DNA of 64,000 bases from Flavobacterium rivuli WB 3.3-2 = DSM 21788 (GCF_000378485.1 NZ_KB899967.1:248001-312000); one strand, 5' to 3'. Positions 43,817 to 53,447 are shown, counted from the first letter of the stretch. Program-made: numbers and translations. The notes: generated from the sequence alone by a model not told the origin.

Positions 43817-43849
43817 ACCCTATAATTTTTATAATGGGTATTTTTTTTT
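43817..43849 (+). terminator. Possible terminator or attenuator just before the TPR kinase
   Basis: ACCC-TATAA pairs imperfectly with TTATA-AT-GGGT (43817-43839) and is followed by nine T, only 11 bases before the kinase ATG. That position suggests transcription control of the kinase. Confidence 0.5.
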
Positions 43850-43860
43850 AATTTCGGAGA

Positions 43861-45600
43861 ATGAAACTTATTCATAAGCTTTATCTCCCCCTATTACTAT
43901 GTTGCCTGGTCATTATGGCTGTTTCATGCACTAAAAATAATGACAAAGATGCCTCTTACCCCATTACTTATCAAAGAGATACCGCAAATAATATAGCCAA
44001 AACACATGCAAATAAAGCAGAAGCATTTTATAAGGCTAAAGTATATGATAGTGCCTATTACCATTACAATGCAGCCCAAACATTGTTTGCCATAAATAAA
44101 GACAGTTTATGGTCTGCCTATTCACTTATTAAAATGTCTGAGTTACACATAATAACCGGAGATTACTTTGGCGGCGAAGCAGCAGCTACAGAAGCTTTAG
44201 CCTACTTAAAGAACAAAAATACTGGTGCATATCAAGTAGAAATTTATAATATGTTAGGTATATGTTACAGAAACCTTTACCAGTACAATGATGCACTATA
44301 TTACTATAAAAAATCGTTAGCCAAAGCATCCGATTCATTATCTAAATGCATGGTTCAAAATAATATTGCCAATGTTTACATAGACAGTAAAAATTATAAC
44401 AAAGCACTTGCATTGCTGCAAAATCTAAAAGTATCCGATACTGTTTTACAAAACAGGGAATTGATTGCAAAAGTTACTAAAAGCCTTGGCGATGTTTATT
44501 ATGAAACCGGCAGGCCTAATGCTATCAGCCTTATGAAAGAGGCACTTACCATACGACAAAAAGACAATTTGGCATCGGGGCTTTTATCAAGCTATCTTCA
44601 GCTATCTAAATATTATGTTTCTACTAACCCTGTGCTTTCTAAGTACTATGCTACAAAAGGATACTCTCAGGCCACAAAAATTAATAACACCGACGATAAA
44701 CTTAAAGCATTACAGCTATTAATATCGGCAAGTTTAGGTAAATATTCTAAAGATGTGTCAAGCAGGTATTTTATATTAAACGATAGCGTAAACAAAGCAC
44801 GCATGACCACTAAGAACCAGTTTGCAAAAATAAAATATGATTTTACCACAACACAGGAAGAAAATTTAAACCTGAAAACCGAACACGAAAAAGCAGTGCT
44901 TGAGGCCGACAAGAATAGACTACAGCTGCAATTTGCCCTTTTGCTTTTTATATTCAGCCTTATTACCGTAGTGCTATTATATTACATGATAAAGCTTAAG
45001 CATAGAAAAGCAAAAATTATTGAGGTGTATAATACCGAGAGGCGGATATCTAAAAAAATACATGATGAACTGGCGAATGACCTTTTTAACGTAATATCGT
45101 TTGCAGAAGATCAGGATTTTACACTACCCGGAAAACAGGAAAAACTGGTACAAAACCTGGATGCAGTATATAGTAAAACAAGAGATATATCGAGAGAAAA
45201 TAACTCTATAGATACCGGAGAGAGCTTTGGCCTTGCGTTAAAACAAATGCTGGGAGATTATAGCAGCGAAACAATAAATGTTATGGTTATAAACCATGAA
45301 ACCGTAGACTGGAACGGCATGGGTAAGGATAAAAAAATAACTATGTACCGTGTGCTCCAGGAATTTATGGTAAATATGAAAAAGCATAGCATGGCAAATA
45401 TTGTTGCAATAAAATTTACTAATGCCGGTAAAAACATTTATGTTCAATATACAGATAATGGCAAAGGATTAGACCCTGAAAAATTAATTTACAAAAATGG
45501 ACTGCAAAATGCGGAAAACCGTATTTTATCTATTGGCGGGAGTATTACTTTTGAGAACACAACGAAAGGGCTTAAAATAATAAGCACTTTTCCGGTTTAA
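43861..45600 (+). CDS. TPR-repeat sensor histidine kinase with lipoprotein-type signal
   Basis: A 579-aa kinase. The N-terminus ends in an apparent lipobox (LLLCCLVIMAVSCTKNN). The extracytoplasmic part (about 40-330) is made of TPR units (ADAYYHYNAAQ type, NMLGICYRNLYQYNDALYYYKKS, NIANVYIDSKNYNKALALL). A single membrane segment (LQFALLLFIFSLITVVLLYYMI, about 355-376) leads to the HisKA_3-like helix (ISKKIHDELANDLFNVISFA, phospho-His in IHDELA) and HATPase (FMVNMKKHSMA, DNGKGL). The class pairs with NarL/LuxR-type regulators, which is what follows 11 nt downstream. A Shine-Dalgarno-like GGAGA directly precedes its ATG, unusual in this phylum. Confidence 0.9.
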   Translation: MKLIHKLYLPLLLCCLVIMAVSCTKNNDKDASYPITYQRDTANNIAKTHANKAEAFYKAKVYDSAYYHYNAAQTLFAINKDSLWSAYSLIKMSELHIITGDYFGGEAAATEALAYLKNKNTGAYQVEIYNMLGICYRNLYQYNDALYYYKKSLAKASDSLSKCMVQNNIANVYIDSKNYNKALALLQNLKVSDTVLQNRELIAKVTKSLGDVYYETGRPNAISLMKEALTIRQKDNLASGLLSSYLQLSKYYVSTNPVLSKYYATKGYSQATKINNTDDKLKALQLLISASLGKYSKDVSSRYFILNDSVNKARMTTKNQFAKIKYDFTTTQEENLNLKTEHEKAVLEADKNRLQLQFALLLFIFSLITVVLLYYMIKLKHRKAKIIEVYNTERRISKKIHDELANDLFNVISFAEDQDFTLPGKQEKLVQNLDAVYSKTRDISRENNSIDTGESFGLALKQMLGDYSSETINVMVINHETVDWNGMGKDKKITMYRVLQEFMVNMKKHSMANIVAIKFTNAGKNIYVQYTDNGKGLDPEKLIYKNGLQNAENRILSIGGSITFENTTKGLKIISTFPV

Positions 45601-45611
45601 TTGAGGATTAC

Positions 45612-46277
45612 ATGTTTAAAAAAATAATTGTCGCTGAAGATATTGACAGCATTAGTATGGGGTTACAACAGCTGTTACAAAATATTGATGGCGCCACCAC
45701 CACATATACAAAATATTGCGACGATGCCTATCTTAAAATAAAAAAAGCTGCATTAGATAATGAACCTTTTGAGCTTTTAATTACAGATCTATCCTTTAAA
45801 ATTACTTACCGTAATGAAACGTTAACATCTGGCGAAGATCTTATTGCAGCGGTAAAAAATGACCAGCCCAATATTAAAGTAATTGTTTATTCTATAGATG
45901 AGCGTGGCTACAAAATTCGCCATCTTATAGATGATATGAATGTTGATGGATATGTATCTAAAGGCCGTGATAGTGCCACCGAATTACTGAAGGCTGTAAA
46001 TGAAGTGTATTATGGTAAAATATACATATCTAAACACCTTGCACATTTAAAAAAACCGGCTCTGGTAACAGAGATGGATGAACTTGACCTTGAAATTATT
46101 AAACTGCTTGCAGATGGGCTAATACAAAATGAAATTGCCGAAAGCTTAAAAAATAACGGAAGTAAACTATCAAGCGTAAGCAGCATAGAAAAGCGCCTTA
46201 TAAAGATTAAAACTACCCTGAGAGCCCGTAACACCACCCATATTGTTAGCATTGCTAAAGATTTGGGACTTATTTAA
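45612..46277 (+). CDS. Response regulator with LuxR-type HTH
   Basis: A 221-aa regulator co-transcribed with the TPR kinase (11-nt gap). The receiver domain shows IIVAEDIDSISMGLQQLLQ, the phospho-Asp in LLITDLSF, VIVYSIDERGYKIRHLI and YVSKG with the conserved Lys. The C-terminal HTH (about 155-221) reads ELDLEIIKLLADGLIQNEIAESLKNNG...SVSSIEKRLIKIKTTL, a LuxR/GerE-type HTH that is longer and more divergent than usual, with an insertion between the first helices (KNNGSKLSS). Targets unknown. Confidence 0.9.
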   Translation: MFKKIIVAEDIDSISMGLQQLLQNIDGATTTYTKYCDDAYLKIKKAALDNEPFELLITDLSFKITYRNETLTSGEDLIAAVKNDQPNIKVIVYSIDERGYKIRHLIDDMNVDGYVSKGRDSATELLKAVNEVYYGKIYISKHLAHLKKPALVTEMDELDLEIIKLLADGLIQNEIAESLKNNGSKLSSVSSIEKRLIKIKTTLRARNTTHIVSIAKDLGLI

Positions 46278-46297
46278 ATCAATCCCTTTTATTTTTG

Positions 46298-46319
46298 CCG
46301 GCACTATGCCGGTTTTTTT
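46298..46319 (+). terminator. Rho-independent terminator of the kinase/regulator operon
   Basis: CCGGCA-cta-TGCCGG, followed by seven T, 21 nt after the regulator stop. Confidence 0.9.
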
Positions 46320-46473
46320 ATGTTAAATTTTTGTAAAAAAATGCAAAAATGAGGATTTCCTCCAAATATAAATTTCAAAGCGTGGTAGTTTGGCCTTAAC
46401 TAAAAAACAGCCTGATTGCAATTTACAAATGCAACAAGCTAATTACTAAGACTATTACAAATTTTAAATAATA

Positions 46474-46668
46474 ATGAAACATTATTATATAAGCTTAAAT
46501 GGGCATTATGAAGTGCATGAAATAACTTGTTTATACATCCCATCTACGTTAGATAGAATGTATTTAGGTTTTTTTTCAACGATTGAAGAAGCCATATTAG
46601 AAGCTAAGAAAAATCATGTCAAATCTGGCGGTTGTGCCGTATGTTGCGTACCGCATTATATAACCTGA
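46474..46668 (+). CDS. Small Cys/His protein, possibly zinc-binding
   Basis: A 64-aa protein: SLNGHYEVHEITCLYIPSTL, RMYLGFFSTIEEAILEAKKN and a C-terminal GGCAVCCVPHYIT. I recall similar short flavobacterial proteins with the layout NG-x-YEVH-x-x-x-C, YLG-x-F, and a terminal C-x-x-C-x-x-x-C/H. The conserved His/Cys at the front and the CAVCC/H at the back could hold a zinc ion. No signal peptide. It sits immediately before a small membrane protein whose start is two bases after its stop, so both are co-translated. Confidence 0.75.
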   Translation: MKHYYISLNGHYEVHEITCLYIPSTLDRMYLGFFSTIEEAILEAKKNHVKSGGCAVCCVPHYIT

Positions 46669-46670
46669 TT

Positions 46671-47081
46671 ATGAAACATAGAGCAAGCAACACAAGTTTA
46701 AAAGGTGCAGGTAGTTTAAATATTAAATATATTTATAATAATATTTACCATATAATAAAGCTGCTTAGCCTTGCCTGCGCTACTATGCTTTTATTTGCTA
46801 TTGCAGAAATGCCTGCCGTTTATTATTATTTTTTAAGACTTAGTGTCACAGTTTGTATTGCTGTGATTATAGTTATTGAGATTAAAAAAATTCATGCTTT
46901 GTGGCTCATACTTTTTGTAGCTACAGGATTAGTTTTTAATCCTGTTATACCGGTACATTTTTATAAGACATCATTATGGCTGCCCATATATATTGTAAGT
47001 GCAACATTGTTTGCAGGCTACGCCTATAAAATAAGAAGGATAAAAAATACACCGCCTAATGCATCTTTAAATGGTGTATAA
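46671..47081 (+). CDS. Small membrane protein, DUF6804-like
   Basis: A 136-aa protein from the ATG at 46671. Upstream in-frame codons overlap the previous gene and look non-coding. Four hydrophobic stretches (near 30-48, 52-72, 77-90 and 100-118) with the landmarks EMPAVYYYFLRLSVTVCIAVI, WLILFVATGLVFNPVIPVHF and WLPIYIVSATLFAGYAY. The FNPVIPVHF motif and the overall plan match what I recall of the DUF6804 family. Function unknown. Two bases separate it from the small Cys/His protein gene. Confidence 0.75.
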   Translation: MKHRASNTSLKGAGSLNIKYIYNNIYHIIKLLSLACATMLLFAIAEMPAVYYYFLRLSVTVCIAVIIVIEIKKIHALWLILFVATGLVFNPVIPVHFYKTSLWLPIYIVSATLFAGYAYKIRRIKNTPPNASLNGV

Positions 47082-47131
47082 AATAATGCTCTAACGAGTA
47101 CATATTTAATTTGTTTAGTGATCGATAAGCA

Positions 47132-47163
47132 AAGAGGGTAACCAAAAATTTGATTACCCTCTT
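47132..47163. terminator. Bidirectional terminator between the small membrane protein and the GH27 gene
   Basis: AAGAGGGTAA pairs with TTACCCTCTT (47132-47141 with 47154-47163). It lies between convergent genes. Confidence 0.8.
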
Positions 47164-47186
47164 ACTTTTTTAAAGCTGCCAGTAAA

Positions 47187-48554
47187 TTACTTTTTACTTA
47201 TTTTATATAATACGCTGGAGTGTGGCGCAAGGTCTTTACTAACAGCCCCTGCTACTTTACCTACCTGTTTGCCGCTCCACATATCTGTAATGGTGGCACC
47301 ATTTTTAACACCAATAGCATCTGTAGCAACTTTTACATCTGATATTGGTTTGTCAGACATATTAAATAAAGCAAGGTACACATCGCCGGTTTTAGAATTT
47401 TTAGAGGTAATTGCTACTTTACCATCTGCCTGAAACAATTGTTTTACTCCAGTGCTTTCTTTATGCATTTTAAGCACCTCTTTATTAGTTAGCAGCGACA
47501 ATGTAAAGGCATCATTGCTTGGCAGGTCTCCACCAAAGAACAATGGCGAACGGAAAATAGTAAACAACGTCATTAACGTGTATTGTTCATCTTTAGTAAG
47601 GCGCGTCATGCGGTCTTCGCCACGCTCTCCCCTTACAGATATACGCCCTAACGGAATCATATCGCAGTCTGGCCATGTACCCGGTGCTATGTAAGGATAC
47701 CATTTTTGGGCAACCTCCATAAGATGTGTAATATGCGGCCATGTATCCCAAACATCATCAACCATACGCCACATATTAGCATTATTGCTTACGTGTTTAG
47801 CATCTTCTATAGGTGTTTCGCCCGGCGATGTACTTAATACTATTTTTCGTCCGCAATTATCTATAGCCTTACGAATAAGATTTATTTCACCCTCGTGATA
47901 AGGAGCAGAAAGGTCGTCTATTTTAATAAAATCAATACCCCACTGGGCATAAAGCTCAAATATAGAGTTGTAGTATTCCTGCGCTCCCGGTTTATCGGCT
48001 AAAATAGTGTAGTTATCTTTAAGCCATTTGCATTGCAGCTCTGTAGTATAAATTTTATCAGCAGTAATACCGTTAGTACCTTTAATAGGTAATTTGTCTT
48101 CAACCGCTTTTTTAGGGATACCACGCATTATGTGTATACCAAATTTAAGGCCTTTGCTATGTACATAATCTGCAAGGGCTTTAAAACCTTTATCATTTGC
48201 TGCAGATGGAAACCTGTTAACAGCCGGTTGGTACCTGCCATACTGGTCTATAACGTAACGCGGGTCGGTCTGGTTATATCCTCCTGCCTTATCATTTTCT
48301 ACAAACCATCTAATGTCTACAATAATATATTCCCAGCCAGATTGCTTAAGCTCTTTTGCCATATAATCTGCATTGGCTTTAACTTCGCTCTCTACAACTG
48401 TAGGGCCATAGCAGTCCCAGCTGTTCCATCCCATTGGCGGGGTTTGTGCCCACTGTTTAAACTCTTCTTTTTTAAATGGTGCTTTTTGCTGTGCAACCGC
48501 GCCCAGCATAACTGTTGTGCAGGCTAAGGTTGTAAATACTTTTTTTAAAATCAT
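47187..48554 (-). CDS. Glycoside hydrolase family 27 alpha-galactosidase-like enzyme
   Basis: A 455-aa secreted enzyme (signal peptide to about residue 21, CTTVMLGAVAQQ). The GH27/GH36-clan signature TPPMGWNSWDCYGP opens the (beta/alpha)8 barrel; IVDIRWF and FGIHIMRGIP follow. The nucleophile Asp lies in GIDFIKIDDL and the acid/base Asp in NMWRMVDDVWDTW. A C-terminal beta-domain is present (SDKPISDVKVATDAIGVKNGATITDMWSG). It probably removes terminal alpha-linked galactose or a related pyranose (beta-L-arabinopyranose in some relatives). It is downstream of susCD with a terminator-like hairpin between, so it is part of the same utilisation locus but may be expressed at a different level. Confidence 0.93.
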   Translation of the reverse strand: MILKKVFTTLACTTVMLGAVAQQKAPFKKEEFKQWAQTPPMGWNSWDCYGPTVVESEVKANADYMAKELKQSGWEYIIVDIRWFVENDKAGGYNQTDPRYVIDQYGRYQPAVNRFPSAANDKGFKALADYVHSKGLKFGIHIMRGIPKKAVEDKLPIKGTNGITADKIYTTELQCKWLKDNYTILADKPGAQEYYNSIFELYAQWGIDFIKIDDLSAPYHEGEINLIRKAIDNCGRKIVLSTSPGETPIEDAKHVSNNANMWRMVDDVWDTWPHITHLMEVAQKWYPYIAPGTWPDCDMIPLGRISVRGERGEDRMTRLTKDEQYTLMTLFTIFRSPLFFGGDLPSNDAFTLSLLTNKEVLKMHKESTGVKQLFQADGKVAITSKNSKTGDVYLALFNMSDKPISDVKVATDAIGVKNGATITDMWSGKQVGKVAGAVSKDLAPHSSVLYKISKK

Positions 48555-48667
48555 AAAATGATGTGGTTAATATGTGTAAAATTTGGTTTAAATATAGCTA
48601 CTTTAAATATCTCTAAAAATTAATAAGTGTATAAAATTGTTTTATTAACGTGAGCACGCTTAAAGCG

Positions 48668-48708
48668 AAAAAACTGCTTGCAGAGAGCCGGAGCCCGCTA
48701 CAAGCAGT
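48668..48708 (-). terminator. Hairpin between susD and the GH27 gene
   Basis: On the minus strand ACTGCTTG (48701-48708 in reverse) pairs with CAAGCAGT (48673-48680 in reverse) and is followed by a T run (A run at 48668-48673 in plus orientation). A partial terminator that would lower expression of the glycosidase relative to susCD. Confidence 0.65.
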
Positions 48709-48741
48709 GAGTAAAAATCAATTGTAACTAACCCAACTATT

Positions 48742-50346
48742 TTAGTAACCCGGATTTTGCACCAGGTTAGAATTTGTTAACATAGCATCGTTAGGAATTG
48801 GGAACAAATTACGGGTCGCATTGTTATTAGCACTATGCGAAAACCACGATTTTGTAGTGAACACCCCAAACCTGATAAGATCCTGACGACGGCGGCCTTC
48901 CTGTGTAAACTCCCAGCCTAACTCATCAAGCATCCTGCCCATAACTATACTGCTGCCACCTTCAGATGTTTGTACGTTAACATCACGACGGCCATAGTCA
49001 TAATTACTGCCAAGCATCAACTCGGCATCGGTAACGGTAGCTAATGCAGGATTATTCCTAAATGCCCTTGTGCGTACCTCTGTAACAAGAGCCCCTGCAC
49101 CCGCCTGACCTGTTCTTAATAAAGCTTCAGCCTTCATAAGCAATACATCGGCATATCTAAATACAGGAAAATCGTTACTTAAACGGTTTGTAGCACCTAC
49201 TGCATATTCAAATTTACCCCAACGCAATCCATCATCTTTATCAGAATCATCAATCGACGGAACAGAATTTGTATAGTTAAGAGACAAAGCTTCGCCGGTA
49301 CTTGCATACTGTTGCCCTGCTATAAAATTCTCTGTTAAGCGGGCATCTGCAGGATTGTAAGAGTCTATAAACTGGGGTGTAGCACATACGCCACCCCACG
49401 GAGTATTTGTAAACTGATAAGTTCTTTGGTTCTCACCGGAAAGTGTATACATGTGGAAATCGAAAGCATTCCAATCTGTTACATATTTTTCATCAAACGG
49501 AAGTGCAAAAATTATCTCACGAGAATCTTCATTATTAGTAATAAAAACATTTTTTTGATTCGCCTCCAGCTCATAATTGCCTGAGTTTATAACATTGTCA
49601 CAAGCTGCAATACATTCTGTATACATTGCCTGGCCACGCCATACCTGTGCATTTAAATACATCTTGGCTAAAAGAGTATTTGCAACCCATTTGTTCATAC
49701 GACCATAGTAAAGCAATCTATCTGAATTTTCGCCATTCGATAAAGCATCAACATTTTCTGTTATTTCATTTACTATAAAGTCAAATAGCTCTGCCCTTGT
49801 AGATTGTCTCGGTAAACTTGCATCTGTATAATCTGTAACGATTGGCACATTTCCAAAAATATCTATTAGTATATAGTAATAGGATGCGCGAAGTACTTTA
49901 AGTTCTGCTAAAAGGCTAATTTTTCTTTCCGGGCTAACAAGAATTTTATCAATTTCTATCTGATAAATTAGTCGATTGCATGTGTTTATACCCTCGTAAG
50001 TGCGGCTCCAAGGCTGTAACACCCCATCGTCTGCCGATGTCCAGGTATGTTCATGCATCCTTTTGTAGACAAAGCCATCAACCCAGCCAATACCGGTACG
50101 TGCAGGAAGCACATCCTGATCGGCAGGCAACTCCTGTGCCCTTACCACACCATTCCACAACAGCATGGTTTTTCGCCACGGCACATATGCCGCACCAACT
50201 AATGCACTAATATCCGTTTCAGTTTTGGGACTATATGAATCTAATTCAACCGATCCATATTGGTCATCTGCAAGCTCAGTACATGAAAATGTGCTGAACA
50301 GCATTGCCGTACCTGCAACTGCTAAAAATAATTTATTTGTTTTCAT
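48742..50346 (-). CDS. SusD/RagB-family surface glycan-binding lipoprotein
   Basis: A 534-aa lipoprotein: signal peptide AVAGTAMLFSTFSC with Cys at about 22 (CTELADDQYG). The SusD fold is helical with TPR-like pairs: SPKTETDISALVGAAYVPWR, WSRTYEGINTCNRLIYQIE, LRASYYYILIDIFGNVPIVTDYTD (the highly conserved ...RAxYYxxLxxxFGxVP), MNKWVANTLLAKMYLNAQVWRG, and the C-terminal RRRQDLIRFGVF, LFPIPNDAMLTNSNLVQNPGY. It works with the SusC channel encoded next to it (18-nt gap) to bind glycans at the outer surface. Glycan specificity is unknown. Confidence 0.95.
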   Translation of the reverse strand: MKTNKLFLAVAGTAMLFSTFSCTELADDQYGSVELDSYSPKTETDISALVGAAYVPWRKTMLLWNGVVRAQELPADQDVLPARTGIGWVDGFVYKRMHEHTWTSADDGVLQPWSRTYEGINTCNRLIYQIEIDKILVSPERKISLLAELKVLRASYYYILIDIFGNVPIVTDYTDASLPRQSTRAELFDFIVNEITENVDALSNGENSDRLLYYGRMNKWVANTLLAKMYLNAQVWRGQAMYTECIAACDNVINSGNYELEANQKNVFITNNEDSREIIFALPFDEKYVTDWNAFDFHMYTLSGENQRTYQFTNTPWGGVCATPQFIDSYNPADARLTENFIAGQQYASTGEALSLNYTNSVPSIDDSDKDDGLRWGKFEYAVGATNRLSNDFPVFRYADVLLMKAEALLRTGQAGAGALVTEVRTRAFRNNPALATVTDAELMLGSNYDYGRRDVNVQTSEGGSSIVMGRMLDELGWEFTQEGRRRQDLIRFGVFTTKSWFSHSANNNATRNLFPIPNDAMLTNSNLVQNPGY

Positions 50347-50364
50347 TGTAATTTTTTTTTGAAT

Positions 50365-53300
50365 TTAGAATTGGGCCTGTACTCCAAAAGTAAACGATGT
50401 AATGGTAGGATATCTATTCCTGCTGTCTACACCCGGTGTTAATCCGGTTGTGTTCACTTCAGGATCTATACCATTATAACCGGTAATAGTTAATACATTC
50501 ATTACGGTACCGTAAAGCCTTACAGATTTAAGATATTTTGTTTTAAGGTCTTTAAATGAATATCCAAGTGTAATATTGTCTATTTTTACATAATCGCCAT
50601 CTTCAACATAATAGCTGTTAAATTCCGGCGCAATCGTATTGCTTAGTAATGCCTTGCCAAAAACAAGATCATTTACAGAGCTTAGCCTGTTATCCCTATA
50701 CCCATTCTGAGTACCTTCATAATTCATACGGGCTTCATTTACTACTTGGAAACCAAAGGCACCACGCATATTAACACTAAGGTCAAAATTTTTGTAACGG
50801 AAGTTATTTATCCAGCTTAAGTACCATTTAGGTATACCGTTACCTATAACCTGTCTGTCGTTAGGGTCATGTGCAAAATCGGCATAATTTACACGCTCGC
50901 CATTCCTGTTAAGGTAAATCCATTTACCCTGCGCATCAACGTCAACCACTTTAAATCCATAAAAATCACCTATGGCCTGCCCTACCTGCACTTTGTGGGA
51001 TTGTGTTGTCATTCCTTCATAATTTACATTTCCGGTAAGGAAATAGTCAGATTGGGATTTATATCTTCCATCTAAACTTTCCAACTTGTTACTGTTGGTA
51101 GAATACGTACCTGTAGTAGTCCACTGAAAATCTTTAGTTTGCACCGGTACACCAGATACAAGAACCTCTAAGCCCTTATTTTGCATAGTGCCACCATTAG
51201 CAACTATAGTGGGAAACAAGTTAGGTGGAACAGGAACATTATAACTATACAATAAGCCATCTACCTTACGTTTGTATACATCTATAGATCCTGAAAGGCG
51301 ACCACCTTTAATAGCCCAGTCTACACCTAAATTAGTTTCTTTTTTCTCTTCCCATCTTAAATCCGGGTTAGGGTTAGATGCCGGTATAATTGTACTTAGC
51401 CACTGGCCATTTACTAATGTGGGAGGGCCATATTGTAAGCGGGCTACTGCGAGAAATGAATCTTGCGGTTGCGAACCTGTTACGCCATAACCTGCACGAA
51501 ATTTTATTTCTTCAAATATCTTTTGATCCTGCATAAAGCTTTCGTTTGTAAGCTTCCAACCAACAGACACTGCCGGGAAAGTTCCCCACGCATTGTTAGT
51601 ACCATATAACTGATTTGCACCTTCATGGCGTAAACTTGCCATTAATAAATACTTATCATCAAATGCATAGTTTACACGCCCAAAGAAACTTATAAGGTTT
51701 TCATGATTTTTAGAACTATTCATAGTTGCAAGGCCATCCTTAAGGGCGTATCCTGAACCAATGTTATGCCATCCGCCAAAATAATCGTCCTGAAAACGAT
51801 AGTTATTCATGTTAGATGTTTCCCTATCTTTTTCAATGTAGCTGTAACCACCTAATATGCTAAATTTATTTTTTTCAATTGTTTTATCATACTTAGCAGT
51901 AAGTTCAGTTTGCTTTTCCATACGGTTGTAACCCGAAATGGATGAATATCCTGGGAAACCGTATATTGTAGCAGATGAGTGCTGTAGTGTTTCGGAGTAT
52001 CCTGTTGCCCTGTTTTCTTTTACATACGAGAAAAGTGCATTAAGGGTTAAATCTTTTATAGGATTATATGTTAAAACACTGTTATAACGAACTTCAGATG
52101 TTTTTACGTTACCGTCTGCCTCATTTAATAATACTAAAGGGTTTCTATAATCCAGCTTTTGCGGATTTTGGTAGTAAGTTCCATCAGGGTTATAAATAGG
52201 ATCTGTAGGATTTCTTCTTAATGCCTGCCAGTAAGCATCACCGTTAAAACTACCGCCATCTGCTGTAGATGTATACTTGTTTTCACGCCCTAAGATAGAG
52301 AACTTAAATAATAATTTATCGTCGAACATGCGGTGGTTAATTTCTACACGCCCCCTAAAGGTAGTATTATCAGATTTTAACATAGTACCTTCCTGCCTGT
52401 TGTAGTTAAGGTTAGCGATGTAATTCGTTTTTGATGACCCTCCCCTAAACGAAAGGTTATGCACATGAGACACCGGCGTACGGGTAATTTCTTTTAGCCA
52501 GTCAACATTTGCACCATGATCTGAACCGCCTTCTGAATCTGGACCAGGGTACATTGCCCTAAATTCCTGACTCGATAGCATATCCAATTTTCTTGCAATT
52601 TGCGCTGTACTTATATACCCGGTATACTGTACATCGTCCATATCTCCGCCTTTTGCTTTTTTTGTAGTAATTAATATTACACCATTAGTACCACGAACAC
52701 CATAAATAGCCGCTGCCGATCCGTCCTTAAGTACATCAATACTTTCTATATCTTCCGGCGCAACTGTATTAAGTTCACCCGGGATACCATCAATAAGCAC
52801 TAACGGATTTTGGTAAGCCCCACCAATTGTATTATTACCCCTAAGCTTGATAGATGTTGTTGCTGTAGGGTCGCCACTTACATTTGTAATGGCAAGACCG
52901 GCTACCTTACCTTGTATAAGCTGTCCGGCATCTTTTACCTGACCTAAATTAAAGTTTTCTGCCTTAACGCTTGCAACTGCACTGGTTACATCGCCTTTTC
53001 TTTGTGTACCGTAGCCAATCACTACAACTTCATCAAGTTGTGCAGCATCTTCTTCCATTGTGATGCTGATGGTAGTTTGCCCAGCAACAGGTATTTCCTG
53101 GGTTTTAAAACCCATAAAACTAATTACAAGCACTGCATTAGGATCTGTTACAGTCAAGGAGAATTTTCCATCCATATCTGTAACTGTATTCTGTTGTGTG
53201 CCCTTTACCATAATTGTGGCACCGGGCAAACCTAATCCGTCACTCTTAGAAACTACCGTTCCTGTAATAACAGATTGAAAAACACTTGCCGAATGGCCAT

Positions 53301-53403
53301 GCACTACCGTTGCAGATGCTTCTCCTCCCAATAATAGCATGGGAGCTATAAAAAGCATAGGCCACTTAAGCGACTTAATTGTTAAATTGTAATTTCTAAT
53401 CAT
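50365..53403 (-). CDS. SusC/RagA-family TonB-dependent transporter
   Basis: A 1012-aa outer-membrane receptor. Signal region to about residue 40. N-terminal CarboxypepD_reg-like domain (ITGTVVSKSDGLGLPGATIMVKGTQQNTVTDMDGKFSL, about 45-110), TonB-box region, plug (about 118-235; DEVVVIGYGTQRKGDVTSAVASVK, GTNGVILITTKKAK, the SusC signature), then a 22-stranded barrel ending FTFGVQAQF with the aromatic last residue. It is the pore of the susCD complex. A LacI-like palindrome stands 33 nt upstream of the start. A signal region this long fits the extended N-termini seen in SusC proteins. Confidence 0.95.
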   Translation of the reverse strand: MIRNYNLTIKSLKWPMLFIAPMLLLGGEASATVVHGHSASVFQSVITGTVVSKSDGLGLPGATIMVKGTQQNTVTDMDGKFSLTVTDPNAVLVISFMGFKTQEIPVAGQTTISITMEEDAAQLDEVVVIGYGTQRKGDVTSAVASVKAENFNLGQVKDAGQLIQGKVAGLAITNVSGDPTATTSIKLRGNNTIGGAYQNPLVLIDGIPGELNTVAPEDIESIDVLKDGSAAAIYGVRGTNGVILITTKKAKGGDMDDVQYTGYISTAQIARKLDMLSSQEFRAMYPGPDSEGGSDHGANVDWLKEITRTPVSHVHNLSFRGGSSKTNYIANLNYNRQEGTMLKSDNTTFRGRVEINHRMFDDKLLFKFSILGRENKYTSTADGGSFNGDAYWQALRRNPTDPIYNPDGTYYQNPQKLDYRNPLVLLNEADGNVKTSEVRYNSVLTYNPIKDLTLNALFSYVKENRATGYSETLQHSSATIYGFPGYSSISGYNRMEKQTELTAKYDKTIEKNKFSILGGYSYIEKDRETSNMNNYRFQDDYFGGWHNIGSGYALKDGLATMNSSKNHENLISFFGRVNYAFDDKYLLMASLRHEGANQLYGTNNAWGTFPAVSVGWKLTNESFMQDQKIFEEIKFRAGYGVTGSQPQDSFLAVARLQYGPPTLVNGQWLSTIIPASNPNPDLRWEEKKETNLGVDWAIKGGRLSGSIDVYKRKVDGLLYSYNVPVPPNLFPTIVANGGTMQNKGLEVLVSGVPVQTKDFQWTTTGTYSTNSNKLESLDGRYKSQSDYFLTGNVNYEGMTTQSHKVQVGQAIGDFYGFKVVDVDAQGKWIYLNRNGERVNYADFAHDPNDRQVIGNGIPKWYLSWINNFRYKNFDLSVNMRGAFGFQVVNEARMNYEGTQNGYRDNRLSSVNDLVFGKALLSNTIAPEFNSYYVEDGDYVKIDNITLGYSFKDLKTKYLKSVRLYGTVMNVLTITGYNGIDPEVNTTGLTPGVDSRNRYPTITSFTFGVQAQF

Positions 53404-53435
53404 AATTAAATTGGTTAAAAGAAAATTTGGTTAGC

Positions 53436-53447
53436 GAAAACGTTTTC
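53436..53447. promoter_or_regulatory. LacI-family-type operator upstream of susC
   Basis: GAAAACGTTTTC is a perfect 12-bp palindrome with the central CG of LacI/CcpA-type operators. It sits 33 nt before the susC ATG on the minus strand, where a bound repressor could block transcription. No LacI-family gene is present in the window. Confidence 0.55.
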
